From positions 1,674,001-1,738,000 of the forward strand of contig NZ_CP151997.1 in the NCBI RefSeq assembly GCF_038595005.1: DNA of 64,000 nucleotides, in the 5' to 3' direction. How positions within the stretch are numbered: position 1 is the first letter of the stretch; each line of letters starts with the position of its first letter. Below are positions 25,301 through 36,056 of the stretch, in pieces. Source of the DNA: Chryseomicrobium sp. FSL W7-1435 (GTDB lineage Bacteria; Bacillota; Bacilli; Bacillales_A; Planococcaceae). The notes under the pieces are model-generated. The model had not been told where the DNA came from. It saw only the letters and a program-made list of their open reading frames with translations, and ran no database searches. The position numbers were made by a program, and so were the translations under genes.

Positions 25301-25582
25301 ATAATCAAATGTAATTTCTTGTCTTTCAGGATGAAGTTCCACATGCAGGTCGTGCCCATCAAAGTACCAAAGATCCCGTTCTTCAATATAAAAATGAATG
25401 CCATTTTCATCTTGTTGAACAGCAGCTTCGTCAGGCTCTGCTTTAGTCATCCCGAGTGTGAATCCTTCGTGCAACTTACTGCTGCCGCCGTAGCGGGCGT
25501 AAAATTGAATCCACTCGCCTTCGGTTGCTTCCATTTCTGTTTCGAACCAGCTTAGTGCTTGCTGTGAAATTTCAATTTTCAT
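25286..25582 (-). CDS. yneR: HesB/IscA-like protein without cysteines (YneR-like)
   Basis: 98 residues with the HesB fold pattern, but the conserved Cys residues of IscA/ErpA are absent. It therefore probably does not assemble Fe-S clusters; the same is true of B. subtilis YneR, and the role is unknown. Start ATG 25582 is 8 nt after AGGAAG; the GTG/ATG before it (25591, 25588) form part of the RBS region. It sits between yneQ and plsY as in B. subtilis, on the strand opposite yneQ. Acidic middle region (PDEAAVQQDENG). Confidence 0.8.
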   Translation of the reverse strand: MKIEISQQALSWFETEMEATEGEWIQFYARYGGSSKLHEGFTLGMTKAEPDEAAVQQDENGIHFYIEERDLWYFDGHDLHVELHPERQEITFDYKKSS

Positions 25583-25594
25583 CTGCATCACTTC

Positions 25595-26200
25595 CTAAAT
25601 CCAGGAGATTTTTGGTTCATTTCCTTGACGGATGCGTCCAATGTTCGCTCGGTGGCGATAGACGATGAAAAGCATCAAGACGCTTATCAATAGAATAAGT
25701 GGAATGTCGGGACGAATCAAGAAATGTGAACCGACTGCCATGATGAAAGCTGTGACTGATAGCAAGATGGAAGTTAAAGAGACCATCTTCGTCAACTTTA
25801 AAAATACAAAGAAAAGAACTAATAAAATTAAGAAGAACATCCAGTTGTAACCAAGTAGCACTCCTGCTGAAGTCGCTACAGCTTTTCCTCCACGGAACCC
25901 TGCAAACACTGGATACATGTGACCAATTACAGCTACTGCACCAAGAACCAAGGGGTGTATAGCAGTATCTGAAAACCATGGTAGTAATACCAGAAGAACA
26001 GCAGCTGTTCCTTTTAAGATATCAATTAATGAAACGATCAGGCCGGCTGGCTTCCCTAATACGCGAAAGGTGTTAGTGCCACCCAAATTACCGCTTCCGT
26101 GTTCACGGATATCAGTTTTAAAAAAAGTCTTTCCTATAATTAGACCTGTAGGAATGGAACCTAGTAAATAAGCGAGTAAGAGTGCAAGTGCTGTTGTCAT
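25595..26200 (-). CDS. plsY: Glycerol-3-phosphate acyltransferase PlsY (YneS)
   Basis: Membrane enzyme of 201 residues that transfers an acyl group from acyl-phosphate to glycerol-3-phosphate, the first step in phospholipid synthesis. Five or more transmembrane helices. The three conserved loops are present: GSIPTGLIIGK, the HGSGNLGGTNTFRVLGK segment (substrate binding) and FRGGKAVATSAGVLLG. AAAGGAGA lies 6 nt before ATG. It diverges from parE, as in most Firmicutes. Followed on the same strand by the yneR-like gene with a 12-nt gap, so these two may be cotranscribed. Confidence 0.94.
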   Translation of the reverse strand: MTTALALLLAYLLGSIPTGLIIGKTFFKTDIREHGSGNLGGTNTFRVLGKPAGLIVSLIDILKGTAAVLLVLLPWFSDTAIHPLVLGAVAVIGHMYPVFAGFRGGKAVATSAGVLLGYNWMFFLILLVLFFVFLKLTKMVSLTSILLSVTAFIMAVGSHFLIRPDIPLILLISVLMLFIVYRHRANIGRIRQGNEPKISWI

Positions 26201-26322
26201 AATAGTCTCCTTTAAACGTCTCGTTTGCTACTAGTAGTGTACCATATTCGAATTTTGATTGGACAGAGTGCATTGCAATCTTTTCCGTGTTTCTTTACAC
26301 TTAGAGAATGACGGTCTAGCGG

Positions 26323-26351
26323 TTGACATCACTGTTGGACAAGCGTATCGT
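26323..26351 (+). promoter_or_regulatory. parEC promoter
   Basis: TTGACA (26323-26328), 17-bp spacer, TATCGT (26346-26351). The -35 is perfect and the -10 is weak. The start codon is 36 nt further on. Confidence 0.5.
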
Positions 26352-26387
26352 TAAAAATAGAACACACGTTTGATTGGGGAGAACAAC

Positions 26388-28355
26388 TTGGTAAAACAGA
26401 AATTAACAGCCTACACAGATGATGACATTCAAGTTTTAGAGGGGCTAGAAGCCGTTCGGAAACGTCCTGGTATGTATATTGGTTCCACTGACACTAGAGG
26501 CCTACATCACCTTGTCTATGAGATCGTAGACAATGCAGTCGATGAGAGCTTAGCTGGATTTGGTACGCAAATTGATGTAACGATCCATGCTGATAACAGC
26601 ATCACAGTCCGCGATTATGGTCGTGGCATGCCGACAGGTACTCATAGAACGGGTAAACCAACTGCTGAAGTCATTTTCACCGTTCTTCATGCCGGAGGAA
26701 AGTTTGGGCAAGGCGGTTATAAAACAAGTGGAGGTCTTCACGGGGTCGGAGCTTCTGTAGTAAATGCACTTTCTACAACTGTAGATGTAGAAATTCACCG
26801 AGACGGAAAGAAATTTTATCAAAAATTCTCTCACGGTGGCAAAGTAGAGGTGCCATTAAAAGAGGTTGGTAAAACAAAAGAAACCGGAACAATGGTTCAT
26901 TTCTTACCAGACCCAACTATTTTTTCAGTAACTAAATACAATTTTGAAACACTGAGTGAACGCTTACGTGAGTCCGCTTTCCTATTAAAGGGTTTACGGA
27001 TCACTTTAAAAGATGAACGAACCGATGTTACAGAGGTCTACCATTATGAAACAGGGATAGAGGCTTTTGTCTCCTATTTAAACGAAGAAAAAGACACCCT
27101 TCACAATGTCTTCTACATGGAAGGCGTGCAATCAGAGATCGAAGTCGAGTTCGCGTTCCAGTACAACGATGGCTACTCTGAAACCATTCTGTCCTTCGTC
27201 AATAACGTCCGTACTCGCGATGGTGGTACACACGAAACAGGGGCAAAAGCTGCCTTGACACGCGTATTCAATGACTATGCCCGCAAAACAGGGTTGTTAA
27301 AAGAAAAAGACAAGAATTTAGACGGTGCCGATGTACGTGAAGGAGTTGCGGCCATCGTATCTGTTCGTATTCCTGAAAATATACTCCAGTTTGAAGGGCA
27401 GACCAAAGGGAAGCTTGGAACTAATGAAGCTCGTAGTGCAGTGGATATGGTCATTTCAGAAAAGCTGCAATACATTTTAGAAGAAAATGCTGATTTGACG
27501 GCTTCATTGATTCGTAAAGCTATTCGAGCACAGCAAGCACGAGAGGCTGCACGTAAAGCGCGTGAAGAAGCTCGTACTGGTAAAAAACGCAAAAAAAATG
27601 ACACTTTGTTGTCCGGTAAATTAACGCCTGCACAGTCTCGTAATGCAAAGCGCAATGAACTGTATTTAGTGGAGGGTGACTCAGCCGGCGGTTCAGCTAA
27701 ACAAGGACGTGACCGCACTTTCCAAGCTATTCTGCCACTTCGCGGAAAAGTCATCAATACGGAAAAAGCAAAGCTTGTCGACATTATGAAAAATGAAGAA
27801 ATTGCCACCATCATTCATGCAATCGGTGGTGGAGTAGGTGCAGATTTTGCAGTAGAAGATATTGCTTATGACAAGATTGTCATCATGACGGATGCCGATA
27901 CAGATGGCGCGCACATTCAAGTGTTATTGTTGACGTTCTTCTACCGTTATATGAAACCGCTCATTGAAGCAGGCAAAGTCTATATTGCCTTACCACCACT
28001 TTACAAAGTATTTAAAGGTGCTGGTAAGAAAGAAGTAAGCACTTATGCGTGGACGGAAAAAGAATTACAGCAATCTATTAAAACCATAGGAAAAGGCTAC
28101 GCCCTGCAACGCTACAAGGGTCTTGGTGAGATGAATGCTGATCAACTGTGGGAAACAACGATGAATCCTGAAACTCGTACCCTGATTCGTGTCACCATCG
28201 AAGATAGCGGTCGCGCCGAACGTCACGTGACGACATTGATGGGCGACAAGGTAGAACCACGACGCAAATGGATTGAGAGCCATGTCGACTTTAGCCTTGA
28301 AGAAGAGGGCACGATATTAGAAAACGAACGTATTCATATGGAGAGTGAAGTATAA
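26388..28355 (+). CDS. parE: DNA topoisomerase IV subunit B
   Basis: ATPase subunit of topoisomerase IV, which decatenates daughter chromosomes. 655 residues. The GHKL ATPase motifs ([33 protein letters not shown]), the TOPRIM motifs ([16 protein letters not shown]) and the C-terminal RYKGLGEMN are present. TTG 26388 is chosen because GGGGAG (26376-26381) is 6 nt upstream; TTG 26370 precedes that RBS. An acidic/basic linker in the transducer region ([14 protein letters not shown]) is usual. parC follows with a one-base stop/start overlap. Confidence 0.95.
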   Translation: MVKQKLTAYTDDDIQVLEGLEAVRKRPGMYIGSTDTRGLHHLVYEIVDNAVDESLAGFGTQIDVTIHADNSITVRDYGRGMPTGTHRTGKPTAEVIFTVLHAGGKFGQGGYKTSGGLHGVGASVVNALSTTVDVEIHRDGKKFYQKFSHGGKVEVPLKEVGKTKETGTMVHFLPDPTIFSVTKYNFETLSERLRESAFLLKGLRITLKDERTDVTEVYHYETGIEAFVSYLNEEKDTLHNVFYMEGVQSEIEVEFAFQYNDGYSETILSFVNNVRTRDGGTHETGAKAALTRVFNDYARKTGLLKEKDKNLDGADVREGVAAIVSVRIPENILQFEGQTKGKLGTNEARSAVDMVISEKLQYILEENADLTASLIRKAIRAQQAREAARKAREEARTGKKRKKNDTLLSGKLTPAQSRNAKRNELYLVEGDSAGGSAKQGRDRTFQAILPLRGKVINTEKAKLVDIMKNEEIATIIHAIGGGVGADFAVEDIAYDKIVIMTDADTDGAHIQVLLLTFFYRYMKPLIEAGKVYIALPPLYKVFKGAGKKEVSTYAWTEKELQQSIKTIGKGYALQRYKGLGEMNADQLWETTMNPETRTLIRVTIEDSGRAERHVTTLMGDKVEPRRKWIESHVDFSLEEEGTILENERIHMESEV

Positions 28356-30775
28356 TGTCACAGATCGAACGCTTTCAAGATTTACCGTTAGAAGAGGTCA
28401 TTGGAGACCGCTTCGGACGCTATAGTAAATACATCATTCAAGACCGAGCACTACCAGACGCACGGGACGGATTAAAACCAGTTCAACGCCGGATTTTATT
28501 TGCCATGTACACAGAGGGTAACACGCACGATAAAGCATTCCGAAAATCAGCCAAAACTGTAGGTAACGTTATCGGGAATTATCACCCTCACGGAGATAGC
28601 TCCGTCTACGAGGCAATGGTACGTATGAGTCAAGATTGGAAATTACGCAATCTGCTCGTAGAGATGCACGGAAACAACGGATCGGTTGATGGGGATCCTC
28701 CTGCTGCAATGCGTTATACAGAAGCAAGGCTCTCTCCAATTGCTTCCGAATTGTTACGTGACATTCAAAAGGAGACCGTTGAATTCATCCCGAACTTTGA
28801 CGACTCAGATTCTGAACCAACTGTTCTCCCAGCCCGTTTCCCTAACTTGCTGGTTAACGGCTCTACTGGAATCTCGGCAGGGTATGCTACAGACATGCCT
28901 CCTCATGCTTTACATGAAGTAATCGACGCTTTGTTTATGTATATGGAGAATTCGGCAGTTACAGTGGACGAACTGATGACTGTAATGAAAGGTCCAGATT
29001 TTCCTACGGGAGGCATCATTCAAGGAGTAGAGGGCATTAAAAGAGCTTACGAAACAGGTAAAGGAAAGATTATCATTCGTTCAAAGACCGAAATTGAGGC
29101 AATCAAAGGGAACAAACAACAGATTGTCATCACGGAATTGCCTTTTGAAGTGAATAAAGCCAATCTCATCAAACGAATGGACGAACAACGTTCTGATAAA
29201 CGTCTCGATGGAATTGCCGATATTCGCGATGAATCTGACCGTACAGGCCTGCGCATCGTTGTTGAAATGAAAAAAGATGTCGATGCACATGGCATTTTGC
29301 AATTTTTGTTTAAAAATACAGATTTACAAGTGTCTTATAATTTTAATATGATAGCCATCCATAACAGACGACCTATGATGATGACGTTGCCACTTTTATT
29401 AGATGCTTATTTAGAGCATCAAAAAGAGGTCACTCGCAAACGTTCTGAATATGATCTTAAGCGGGCAAATGCACGCCTACATATCGTGGAAGGTTTAATG
29501 AAAGCTCTTTCGATTTTAGATGAAGTGATTGCGACCATCCGGGCTTCTAAAGATAAGCGAGACGCAAAAGAAAACCTAAAATCATCATTTGCTTTTACTG
29601 AAGAGCAAGCAGAAGCCATCGTTTCTTTGCAGCTTTACCGTTTAACCAATACAGACATTACAGCTCTAGAAGCAGAACACGCTGACTTAACAAAATTCGT
29701 CACGCAGCTACAAGGAATTTTAGGCGACGAAAAGAAGTTGATCCGCGTAATTAAAAAAGAACTTCAAGATATTCGAAAAACCTACGCCGAGTCTCGTCGT
29801 TCATTAATCGAAGATGAAATCGAAGAGATTAAGTTAACCTTAGATGTGCTGATTCCAAGCGAAGATGTTCGTTTGACTGTCACAAAAGAGGGTTACGTGA
29901 AACGTACGTCATTGCGTTCTTATCAAGCTTCTAATGGCCGAGATTTTGCTATGAAAGAGTCCGATCATTTGTTACTTGATCAGATCAGTAACACACAGCA
30001 TCATTTACTGCTGTTTACATCTCTCGGCAACTACATCTACCAGCCTGTCCACGAGCTTCCTGAGATAAGGTGGAAAGATCTTGGTCAACATATTTCAAGT
30101 GTTGTTCAGTTAGATCCAAATGAACAGATCATTCATGCAGAAGTTATTGAATCGTTTGATTTAGACTTTACTGTTATTACGGTTTCTGCAGAAGGTCAAA
30201 TTAAGCGGTCTCTGTTAGCTGAATTTTATGCACAGCGATACAACCGGGCACTAAAAGCAATGAAACTTAAAAAAGACGACCGACTTGTGGCTGTTCGTCT
30301 AGCAAATCCGTCAGATGACCTTGCGTTATTTACTTCGGGTGCTTACGCTCTTAGTTATTCTTTAGATGAGCTTCCGATTACAGGTGTAAAAACGGGTGGT
30401 GTTAAAGGTATCAATGTAAAAGACGGGGATTCAGTAGTCGCATTGACGCTTCTTCCTAAAGATTCGCAAGATTTTTATGTTTTGATCACCCATCGAGGAG
30501 CTATCAAAAAGTTAGCACGTAAAGAACTTGAAGCTAGCTCGCGCGCTAAACGTGGCGTCGTAGTGTTGCGTGAATTAAAATCAAATGCCCACCGCATTGT
30601 GGATGTTCATTATGTGACAAATGCCGATGTATTGCTACCATTGACAACGAATGGGGAGGGAGAGCAATTGCTAGTCAAAGAATTAAAATCTGCCGACCGT
30701 TATTCGAATGGAAGTTTCTTAGTGGATGTAGAAAATGTGGGTCCTGTTCAGAAACTAATTATTAAAACACCCTAG
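28355..30775 (+). CDS. parC: DNA topoisomerase IV subunit A
   Basis: DNA-cutting subunit, 806 residues. The catalytic Tyr is in [11 protein letters not shown] (about residue 121). The quinolone-resistance region reads [11 protein letters not shown], with Ser82 and Glu86 at positions equal to S. aureus GrlA Ser80/Glu84; both are wild type, so no target-based quinolone resistance is predicted from ParC. The C-terminal beta-pinwheel blades ([35 protein letters not shown]) are complete. The start overlaps the parE stop (TAATG), so the two subunits are made together. Confidence 0.95.
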   Translation: MSQIERFQDLPLEEVIGDRFGRYSKYIIQDRALPDARDGLKPVQRRILFAMYTEGNTHDKAFRKSAKTVGNVIGNYHPHGDSSVYEAMVRMSQDWKLRNLLVEMHGNNGSVDGDPPAAMRYTEARLSPIASELLRDIQKETVEFIPNFDDSDSEPTVLPARFPNLLVNGSTGISAGYATDMPPHALHEVIDALFMYMENSAVTVDELMTVMKGPDFPTGGIIQGVEGIKRAYETGKGKIIIRSKTEIEAIKGNKQQIVITELPFEVNKANLIKRMDEQRSDKRLDGIADIRDESDRTGLRIVVEMKKDVDAHGILQFLFKNTDLQVSYNFNMIAIHNRRPMMMTLPLLLDAYLEHQKEVTRKRSEYDLKRANARLHIVEGLMKALSILDEVIATIRASKDKRDAKENLKSSFAFTEEQAEAIVSLQLYRLTNTDITALEAEHADLTKFVTQLQGILGDEKKLIRVIKKELQDIRKTYAESRRSLIEDEIEEIKLTLDVLIPSEDVRLTVTKEGYVKRTSLRSYQASNGRDFAMKESDHLLLDQISNTQHHLLLFTSLGNYIYQPVHELPEIRWKDLGQHISSVVQLDPNEQIIHAEVIESFDLDFTVITVSAEGQIKRSLLAEFYAQRYNRALKAMKLKKDDRLVAVRLANPSDDLALFTSGAYALSYSLDELPITGVKTGGVKGINVKDGDSVVALTLLPKDSQDFYVLITHRGAIKKLARKELEASSRAKRGVVVLRELKSNAHRIVDVHYVTNADVLLPLTTNGEGEQLLVKELKSADRYSNGSFLVDVENVGPVQKLIIKTP

Positions 30776-30793
30776 TCGAGTGGAGGAACGTAG

Positions 30794-31384
<591 letters not shown>

Positions 31385-31393
31385 AATTTATAG

Positions 31394-31426
31394 AAAACCA
31401 AAAGGAGACCTGATTTCTAGGTCTCC
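31394..31426 (-). terminator. Terminator of the metA-kinase operon
   Basis: Minus strand: stem GGAGACCT / AGGTCTCC (31426-31419 with 31411-31404) followed by TTTTGGTTTT. The hairpin includes the kinase gene's stop codon. Confidence 0.75.
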
Positions 31427-32289
31427 TCTTTTTGATGGTTCATTAACCACTCTAATTGGTCATAGCGTTGCTGAGCCTCTTTACTCTGCTCTTCAAGACT
31501 CCAGAGTAAATAAACAGTTCCCAATGCTTTTACCGCATCTAGTAACTTATCAGCATCAAACCCATGCGTGCTTATTAGCAACTGAAGTTTTAACTTAAAT
31601 TCTTCAATCGTAGCATTTTTATTAAATAGAAATTGCACACAATCATAATACGCGTGTCCAATAACACCTTTAGGATCTATAACTACAAATCCACGACTAA
31701 CATCCCATACTATGTTTTCATGATGTAAATCACCGTGTAAAATCACATCTTCATTACTGTCAGCTAATCTTTGCTGCGCTCGACGAGCTTCTAGTAACCA
31801 GGCTTCAGGAATATCACCACTATAATTTAAAGTTTCAAACCACGAACTAATTCCTGGCAACTTAGCTAATACAATCGATGACTTAGCTGTACTATGCAAC
31901 CTCCTCCACTGTTCTACAAATATACGAACGTTAGTTCTCGTGTCGGGAAATTTGGCATAAAGGGATTCACCGGGAACAATATTTTCCATAATATAGTATC
32001 CTTCGTCGAGGACAACAGTGAAAACTTTCACTACAGATTTGTTAGCAAAAGCTTGCAGAGCCAATAGTTCGTTTGTAAAATCTGCGCCAGGTAATCCTAC
32101 CTTTAAAACCACTGATTTCTCATTTTGAACGGCTCTAACAACGTAATGATAAGAAAGGTTTGAAAAAGGCACGAGCGTGTTTAATTGCTCTGTAGCAGCA
32201 ATTTTAAGGACATGCTGTGGGAGATTAACTAGCCACGTCTCTCCTCTCTCGCCAAATGCAGCGAGGACGTTCTCTTCAAACGCTGTCAT
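31417..32289 (-). CDS. APH-like small-molecule kinase (aminoglycoside/hydroxyurea kinase family), metA-linked
   Basis: 290 residues with the protein-kinase-like APH fold, similar to the APH(6)/hydroxyurea phosphotransferase group. The N-lobe has VVLKVG; the catalytic loop is [10 protein letters not shown], with the proposed base Asp; the metal-binding motif is [15 protein letters not shown]. Its ATG overlaps the metA stop by 4 nt, so it is translated with metA and lies downstream of the same SAM riboswitch. That context suggests a substrate tied to sulfur or methionine metabolism, or simply chance co-location; a resistance role is also possible. It is shorter than methylthioribose kinase. Function not established. 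Confidence 0.8.
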   Translation of the reverse strand: MTAFEENVLAAFGERGETWLVNLPQHVLKIAATEQLNTLVPFSNLSYHYVVRAVQNEKSVVLKVGLPGADFTNELLALQAFANKSVVKVFTVVLDEGYYIMENIVPGESLYAKFPDTRTNVRIFVEQWRRLHSTAKSSIVLAKLPGISSWFETLNYSGDIPEAWLLEARRAQQRLADSNEDVILHGDLHHENIVWDVSRGFVVIDPKGVIGHAYYDCVQFLFNKNATIEEFKLKLQLLISTHGFDADKLLDAVKALGTVYLLWSLEEQSKEAQQRYDQLEWLMNHQKEET

Positions 32290-33200
32290 GATTTGCTCCA
32301 GTCATAGGGAGTCTGTTGGTAGACATAATAGTTTAACCAATTCGAGAACAATAAATGTGTATGTGAACGCCAAGTATTTGATGGATTTTTTGTAGGATCG
32401 TCGCCCGGAAAATAATTAGCTGGCACTTCGGGAGCGATTCCTTTTGCCACATCACGTAAATATTCGTCTTGAAGTGTCGTGGCATCGTATTCCAGATGCC
32501 CTGTAGCCATGATATGACGTTGATCTTTTGACTGGACAAGAAATACGCCTGCTTCTTGTGAAACGGCTACCACCTCTAGTTGTTGCTGCTTCAAAATCTC
32601 TTGATAGCTTACAGTCGTGTAGCGTGAATGAGGCGCTAAAAATGTATCATTAAACCCTCTTACAAGCGCACTGTGTGGCGTGAGTAGTGTGTGTGGATAG
32701 ACGCCTGAACATTTTTTAGGCAGTGGTTCTTTATCAACGCCAAATTCTTGATACAAGACAGCTTGAGCTCCCCAACAAATGGACAAAGTTGATGTTACAT
32801 GTGTTTTGGCCCAGAAGAGTAACGTGACAATCTCTGGCCAATAAGCCACTTCTTCAAATGGCATCTGCTCAACTGGCGCACCGGTGATAATCATCCCATC
32901 AAACCGACGATCTTTTATCGCATCAAACGTCACATAAAACTGTTCAAGGTGGCTACTGCTCACATTTTTAGGTTGGTAGCTGGCCATTCGCAAGAAAGTT
33001 ACATTCGTTTGAAGTGGCGTGTTCCCTAATAATCGCAACAATTGATGCTCAGTTTTCTCTTTTTCTGGCATGAGATTTACAATTAACACCTCAAGTGGTC
33101 GGATATCTTGGGTATGAGCTCGCTCCAAATCCATTACAAAGATATTCTCATTGCGTAATTTTTCAATCACAGGTAAGTCTTTAGGCAAATTAATCGGCAT
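32286..33200 (-). CDS. metA: Homoserine O-acetyltransferase (MetA family)
   Basis: First committed step of methionine synthesis: acylation of homoserine. 304 residues starting at the conserved [10 protein letters not shown]; a longer ORF upstream would run through the riboswitch and is rejected. AAGGAGA lies 8 nt before the ATG. The catalytic Cys142 (SICWGAQA), the His in APHSRYTT and the Glu in GHLEYD are present. Residue 111 is Glu (APVEQMPF); in the characterised B. cereus enzyme, Glu111 goes with acetyl-CoA rather than succinyl-CoA use. Expression is controlled by the SAM-I riboswitch just upstream. Confidence 0.94.
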   Translation of the reverse strand: MPINLPKDLPVIEKLRNENIFVMDLERAHTQDIRPLEVLIVNLMPEKEKTEHQLLRLLGNTPLQTNVTFLRMASYQPKNVSSSHLEQFYVTFDAIKDRRFDGMIITGAPVEQMPFEEVAYWPEIVTLLFWAKTHVTSTLSICWGAQAVLYQEFGVDKEPLPKKCSGVYPHTLLTPHSALVRGFNDTFLAPHSRYTTVSYQEILKQQQLEVVAVSQEAGVFLVQSKDQRHIMATGHLEYDATTLQDEYLRDVAKGIAPEVPANYFPGDDPTKNPSNTWRSHTHLLFSNWLNYYVYQQTPYDWSKS

Positions 33201-33212
33201 AGTCGTCTCTCC

Positions 33213-33364
33213 TTCTAAAAAAATAACACTCTGCCCAAACAAGGGCAGAGTGTCGGTCAACATTATCTTCCAAGTCAGCACTTGATGGAGGAAGCACCTT
33301 TCTGCATGAGCAGAGGTTGCTGAAGCGTCGTCGGGCCATTTCCCTCGGCTTCTCTTGATAATCA
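33213..33364 (-). promoter_or_regulatory. SAM-I riboswitch (S-box) with terminator
   Basis: On the minus strand the aptamer runs from 33364 to about 33256. It has the S-box hallmarks: TTATCAAGAGA at the 5' side, GAGGGAAATGGCCCGA, then CTTCAGCAACC, GAAAGGTGC and CTTCCTCCATCAAG. The expression platform is an 11-bp terminator stem ACACTCTGCCC/GGGCAGAGTGT (33253-33243 with 33236-33226) followed by a T-run (33225-33214), ending 13 bp before metA. With SAM bound, transcription should stop. Similarity to the S-box is from known consensus; it was not scored. Confidence 0.93.
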
Positions 33365-33388
33365 CCTATTCAATTACGTATTGTTGCG

Positions 33389-33417
33389 ATTGTAGCAAAG
33401 CTTATAAGCAATTACAA
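33389..33417 (-). promoter_or_regulatory. metA operon promoter
   Basis: Minus strand: TTGTAA (33417-33412), 17-bp spacer, TACAAT (33394-33389). It places the transcript start about 20 nt before the riboswitch. The -35 touches the end of the upstream hypothetical gene (33419). Confidence 0.7.
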
Positions 33418-33418
33418 G

Positions 33419-33805
33419 CTATTCTTCGACATCAAAGATTATATCATCTTCATCTGTGAGACTGCTTCCATCTGAGAAAAATGCGGTAGTCGTTAACGTG
33501 AGACGAGTCGCCTCTTCCCCTTCTTCCGGCATCCATCGCTCATCTGGCATAATCTCAAATGGAATCATCAACATCCCTTTTGATGCTGGATTGCCGACAG
33601 GTTCATGACTCTGCTTGGCAATCAATTCGCGAGATTCTTTTTTACAAACTTCTAAGCGAATATCGACCAACTCTTCTTCTTCTTGTTCTAACCCTTCAAT
33701 ATAAATCGTGCCTGATAAGTTAATACCATGCTCGATGTAGGGGTGATCGACTACTGTGTCAATTTTAATTAAATCTTTTTCAATACGGGACTCAAAAGAA
33801 TTCAT
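33419..33805 (-). CDS. Hypothetical protein, acidic beta-rich
   Basis: I do not recognise a family. 128 residues, no signal peptide or membrane helix, strongly acidic (EEEEELVD, PEEGEE, TDEDDIIFDVEE). Alternating hydrophobic residues suggest a beta-sandwich, e.g. DRLINLSGTIYIEGL-like strands and TRLTLTTTAFFSDGSS. The RBS is GGTGGAG, 8 nt before the ATG. It follows the AI-2E-family transporter gene by only 2 nt, so they probably form an operon. It may be a cytosolic partner of the transporter; this is inference from position only. Confidence 0.6.
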   Translation of the reverse strand: MNSFESRIEKDLIKIDTVVDHPYIEHGINLSGTIYIEGLEQEEEELVDIRLEVCKKESRELIAKQSHEPVGNPASKGMLMIPFEIMPDERWMPEEGEEATRLTLTTTAFFSDGSSLTDEDDIIFDVEE

Positions 33806-33807
33806 AC

Positions 33808-35010
33808 TTACTCCACCTTATTTGTTTTCGAAATGTATTCGTAATGTTGCTCAACTGTCGGCTCATAACGATTATAACGCATTTTAAAGAGTCGGAAAAA
33901 GTGAGTAACAATTACTTTAACTATAGCATATCCAGGAATCCCAAGGATAACACCAGGCACTCCAAATAGGGATCCAGCTGTTACTAGCACAAATATGATG
34001 GTAATTGGGTGAATATGCAACGTCTTGCCCATTATTTGTGGAGAGATGAATTTCCCTTCAACAAGTTGAACAACCGTCCAAACAGCTGCAAGCTTCAATA
34101 GCATGAATGGCGATTGGACTAATGCAATGATTACAGCCGGTGTAATTGCAATGACTGGCCCTAGATAAGGCACTACACTCGTCACCATCGCGATAGCTCC
34201 TAGTAAGACTGGGTAAGGCATTTGAATAATACTGAACCCTATGAACACCATAAAACCGATTGTTGCTGATACGAGTAACTGACCCTGTATGTATGAACTG
34301 ATTTGGCGATCAATGTCCGTAAAGACTTGTGCCGTCTCTACACGCATACGTGGTGGTAATAATCGTAGTACATACTGTGGTAGTTTTTCTCCGTCTTTCA
34401 AAAGATAGAATAAAATAAACGGCACTGTGACGATTGCCAAGATGAAGCTAGTGATAGCACCGATAAAAGAGGTGATCCCTGTAGCTACTCGCGTAAATGT
34501 GTCTTGGAAGAACATCGCGAGTTGACTAGGTAAATCTTGAATCCTTTCGTTTATATCCGTTTCGATTGTACTGTAAAAACCAGAGAATATTGACGTTTGA
34601 AGCCACAGAGTTGTGTTATTAATAAGCTGCGAGAAATCCTCTGGGAAGTTTTCGATAAAGCGAATCGTCTGCTCTTTTAAAAATGGAAATACGAGAAAGA
34701 CCAGTAATGTAATCAAGCCAATAATAGCTATAAACAAAATTAAAATTCCCCAAATACGGGGGATGCGCATCTTCTCTAGTAAACGTAGCACCGGTCGTAG
34801 CAAGTAATACAAAATGGTTGCTATTATGATAGGTAGAACAACATTTCCTAAAAAGACCGTTAATGGATTGAACACAAATGACACGAGGTCAAAAATAAAG
34901 ATTGTCAAACCAATCAAAACTAAAAGAATTAGTGCGAATATTGTATTCTTGCCACCTAGAAACTGAATAAAACGTGTTTCAAAAAATCCTGGCTTTTTTT
35001 CATCAAACAT
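33808..35010 (-). CDS. AI-2E family transporter (YdbI/YrrI-like permease)
   Basis: 400 residues, about eight transmembrane helices, UPF0118/AI-2E family. Known members include the E. coli AI-2 exporter TqsA and Na+/H+ antiporters, so the substrate cannot be inferred. The conserved pieces are the PYLGPVIAITPAVIIAL loop and GVPGVILGIPGYAIVK. Start at ATG 35010, 7 nt after AGGAGG; the ATG at 35016 is too close to that RBS. It lies 11 bp after the LCP gene on the same strand and 2 bp before the acidic hypothetical gene, so all three may be one operon. Confidence 0.85.
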   Translation of the reverse strand: MFDEKKPGFFETRFIQFLGGKNTIFALILLVLIGLTIFIFDLVSFVFNPLTVFLGNVVLPIIIATILYYLLRPVLRLLEKMRIPRIWGILILFIAIIGLITLLVFLVFPFLKEQTIRFIENFPEDFSQLINNTTLWLQTSIFSGFYSTIETDINERIQDLPSQLAMFFQDTFTRVATGITSFIGAITSFILAIVTVPFILFYLLKDGEKLPQYVLRLLPPRMRVETAQVFTDIDRQISSYIQGQLLVSATIGFMVFIGFSIIQMPYPVLLGAIAMVTSVVPYLGPVIAITPAVIIALVQSPFMLLKLAAVWTVVQLVEGKFISPQIMGKTLHIHPITIIFVLVTAGSLFGVPGVILGIPGYAIVKVIVTHFFRLFKMRYNRYEPTVEQHYEYISKTNKVE

Positions 35011-35021
35011 CTTCATTCCTC

Positions 35022-35948
35022 CTACTTGAGAAAATCAGAGATGGCTGTCCGTGCTGCTTCTTGATCAATTTCAATCACACTTCCCGCGTGGCTGTATGAA
35101 TTGTAGCGATAGGCGCCTTCTTGTGGAATTGTCAATCGCTCGACTTCAAGGCTGCCCCCTGTGATGACATCAAGAAGATAGTTCAGTTTCTCTCTACTTT
35201 CAATATCCGTTTGAATATACCCATTTAACGCGCCAGCAAACTTTGGTAAACGATGAATAGTCGATACAGATGTCATTTCATTTGATAAAGCTTCAATGAC
35301 CACTTGCTGACGACGAACGCGGCCAAAGTCACCTTCTTCATCTTTGCGGAATCTTGCATATCCTAACAGTTCTTGACCATTCAATTGGTGGACACCCTGT
35401 TTGAGCTCTACACCAATTTCTTCTGACATATCTTTTTCAACATCGATTTCAATACCACTAGGAGCCACGATGTCGACCATTGTCTCAAAACTTGTGAAAT
35501 CAATAAGTGCATAGTGATGAAGTGGTACTCCGAACATTCCCTCTACTGTTTGACGAGTAAGTTCAGCCCCTCCTAGGTAATAGGCAGTATTCAATTTGTA
35601 CGATTGATAACCTGGAATTGTTGCGTATATATCTCTCATGAGCGATACAAGCCGTACATCGTTTGTCTCAGGATCCCAGGATGCAATCATCATCGTATCG
35701 GTTCTTGCCTGTTCTTCTCCTCGACTATCTACCCCTAATAGCAAAACATTCATTCGGCCATCTGTGTACTCTGTGCCCTCAAACGTTTCAGATGCAGCAG
35801 CTCCATCTGCTAGTTGAGTTCCTTGCCAATAACTAAACACTCCATAAGCGATGACAGCAAGCACTGCTACTACAACTAAACGCAGAATAGTTTTCAGTGG
35901 AGAGCGTCGTCTTCTCTTGGCTCTTCTTTCTGATCGCAATTCATCCAT
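35022..35948 (-). CDS. LytR-CpsA-Psr (LCP) family glycopolymer ligase
   Basis: 308 residues, enzyme that joins teichoic acid or other glycopolymers to peptidoglycan, outside the membrane. A basic N-terminus (RRAKRRRRS), one membrane helix (about 20-40) and the LCP domain. Key residues for pyrophosphate/lipid binding: LLGVDSR, RTDTMM, VSLMRDIYA and YARFRKDEEGDFGRVRRQQ. Start ATG 35948 with AAAGGGG upstream; a longer ORF to 36002 is not supported. First gene of a possible operon with the AI-2E transporter. Which glycopolymer it handles is unknown. Confidence 0.9.
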   Translation of the reverse strand: MDELRSERRAKRRRRSPLKTILRLVVVAVLAVIAYGVFSYWQGTQLADGAAASETFEGTEYTDGRMNVLLLGVDSRGEEQARTDTMMIASWDPETNDVRLVSLMRDIYATIPGYQSYKLNTAYYLGGAELTRQTVEGMFGVPLHHYALIDFTSFETMVDIVAPSGIEIDVEKDMSEEIGVELKQGVHQLNGQELLGYARFRKDEEGDFGRVRRQQVVIEALSNEMTSVSTIHRLPKFAGALNGYIQTDIESREKLNYLLDVITGGSLEVERLTIPQEGAYRYNSYSHAGSVIEIDQEAARTAISDFLK

Positions 35949-36056
35949 AAAACTACCCCTTTCTATCTTTATCATAACGTATAAAAGCCCAACTAGTTTC
36001 ATAGTTTGACAAGAAGTGATAGAATTTTTTCAGCAACTACTATCGGAGGCGATGAA

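Noticed and set aside
27275-27814. 179-codon ORF antisense to parE
   Set aside because: Reverse-frame shadow; Ser/Arg-rich composition, and parE is complete on the plus strand.
33201-33365. 55-codon N-terminal extension of metA
   Set aside because: It translates the SAM riboswitch and terminator; homologues start at [10 protein letters not shown], which has a good RBS.
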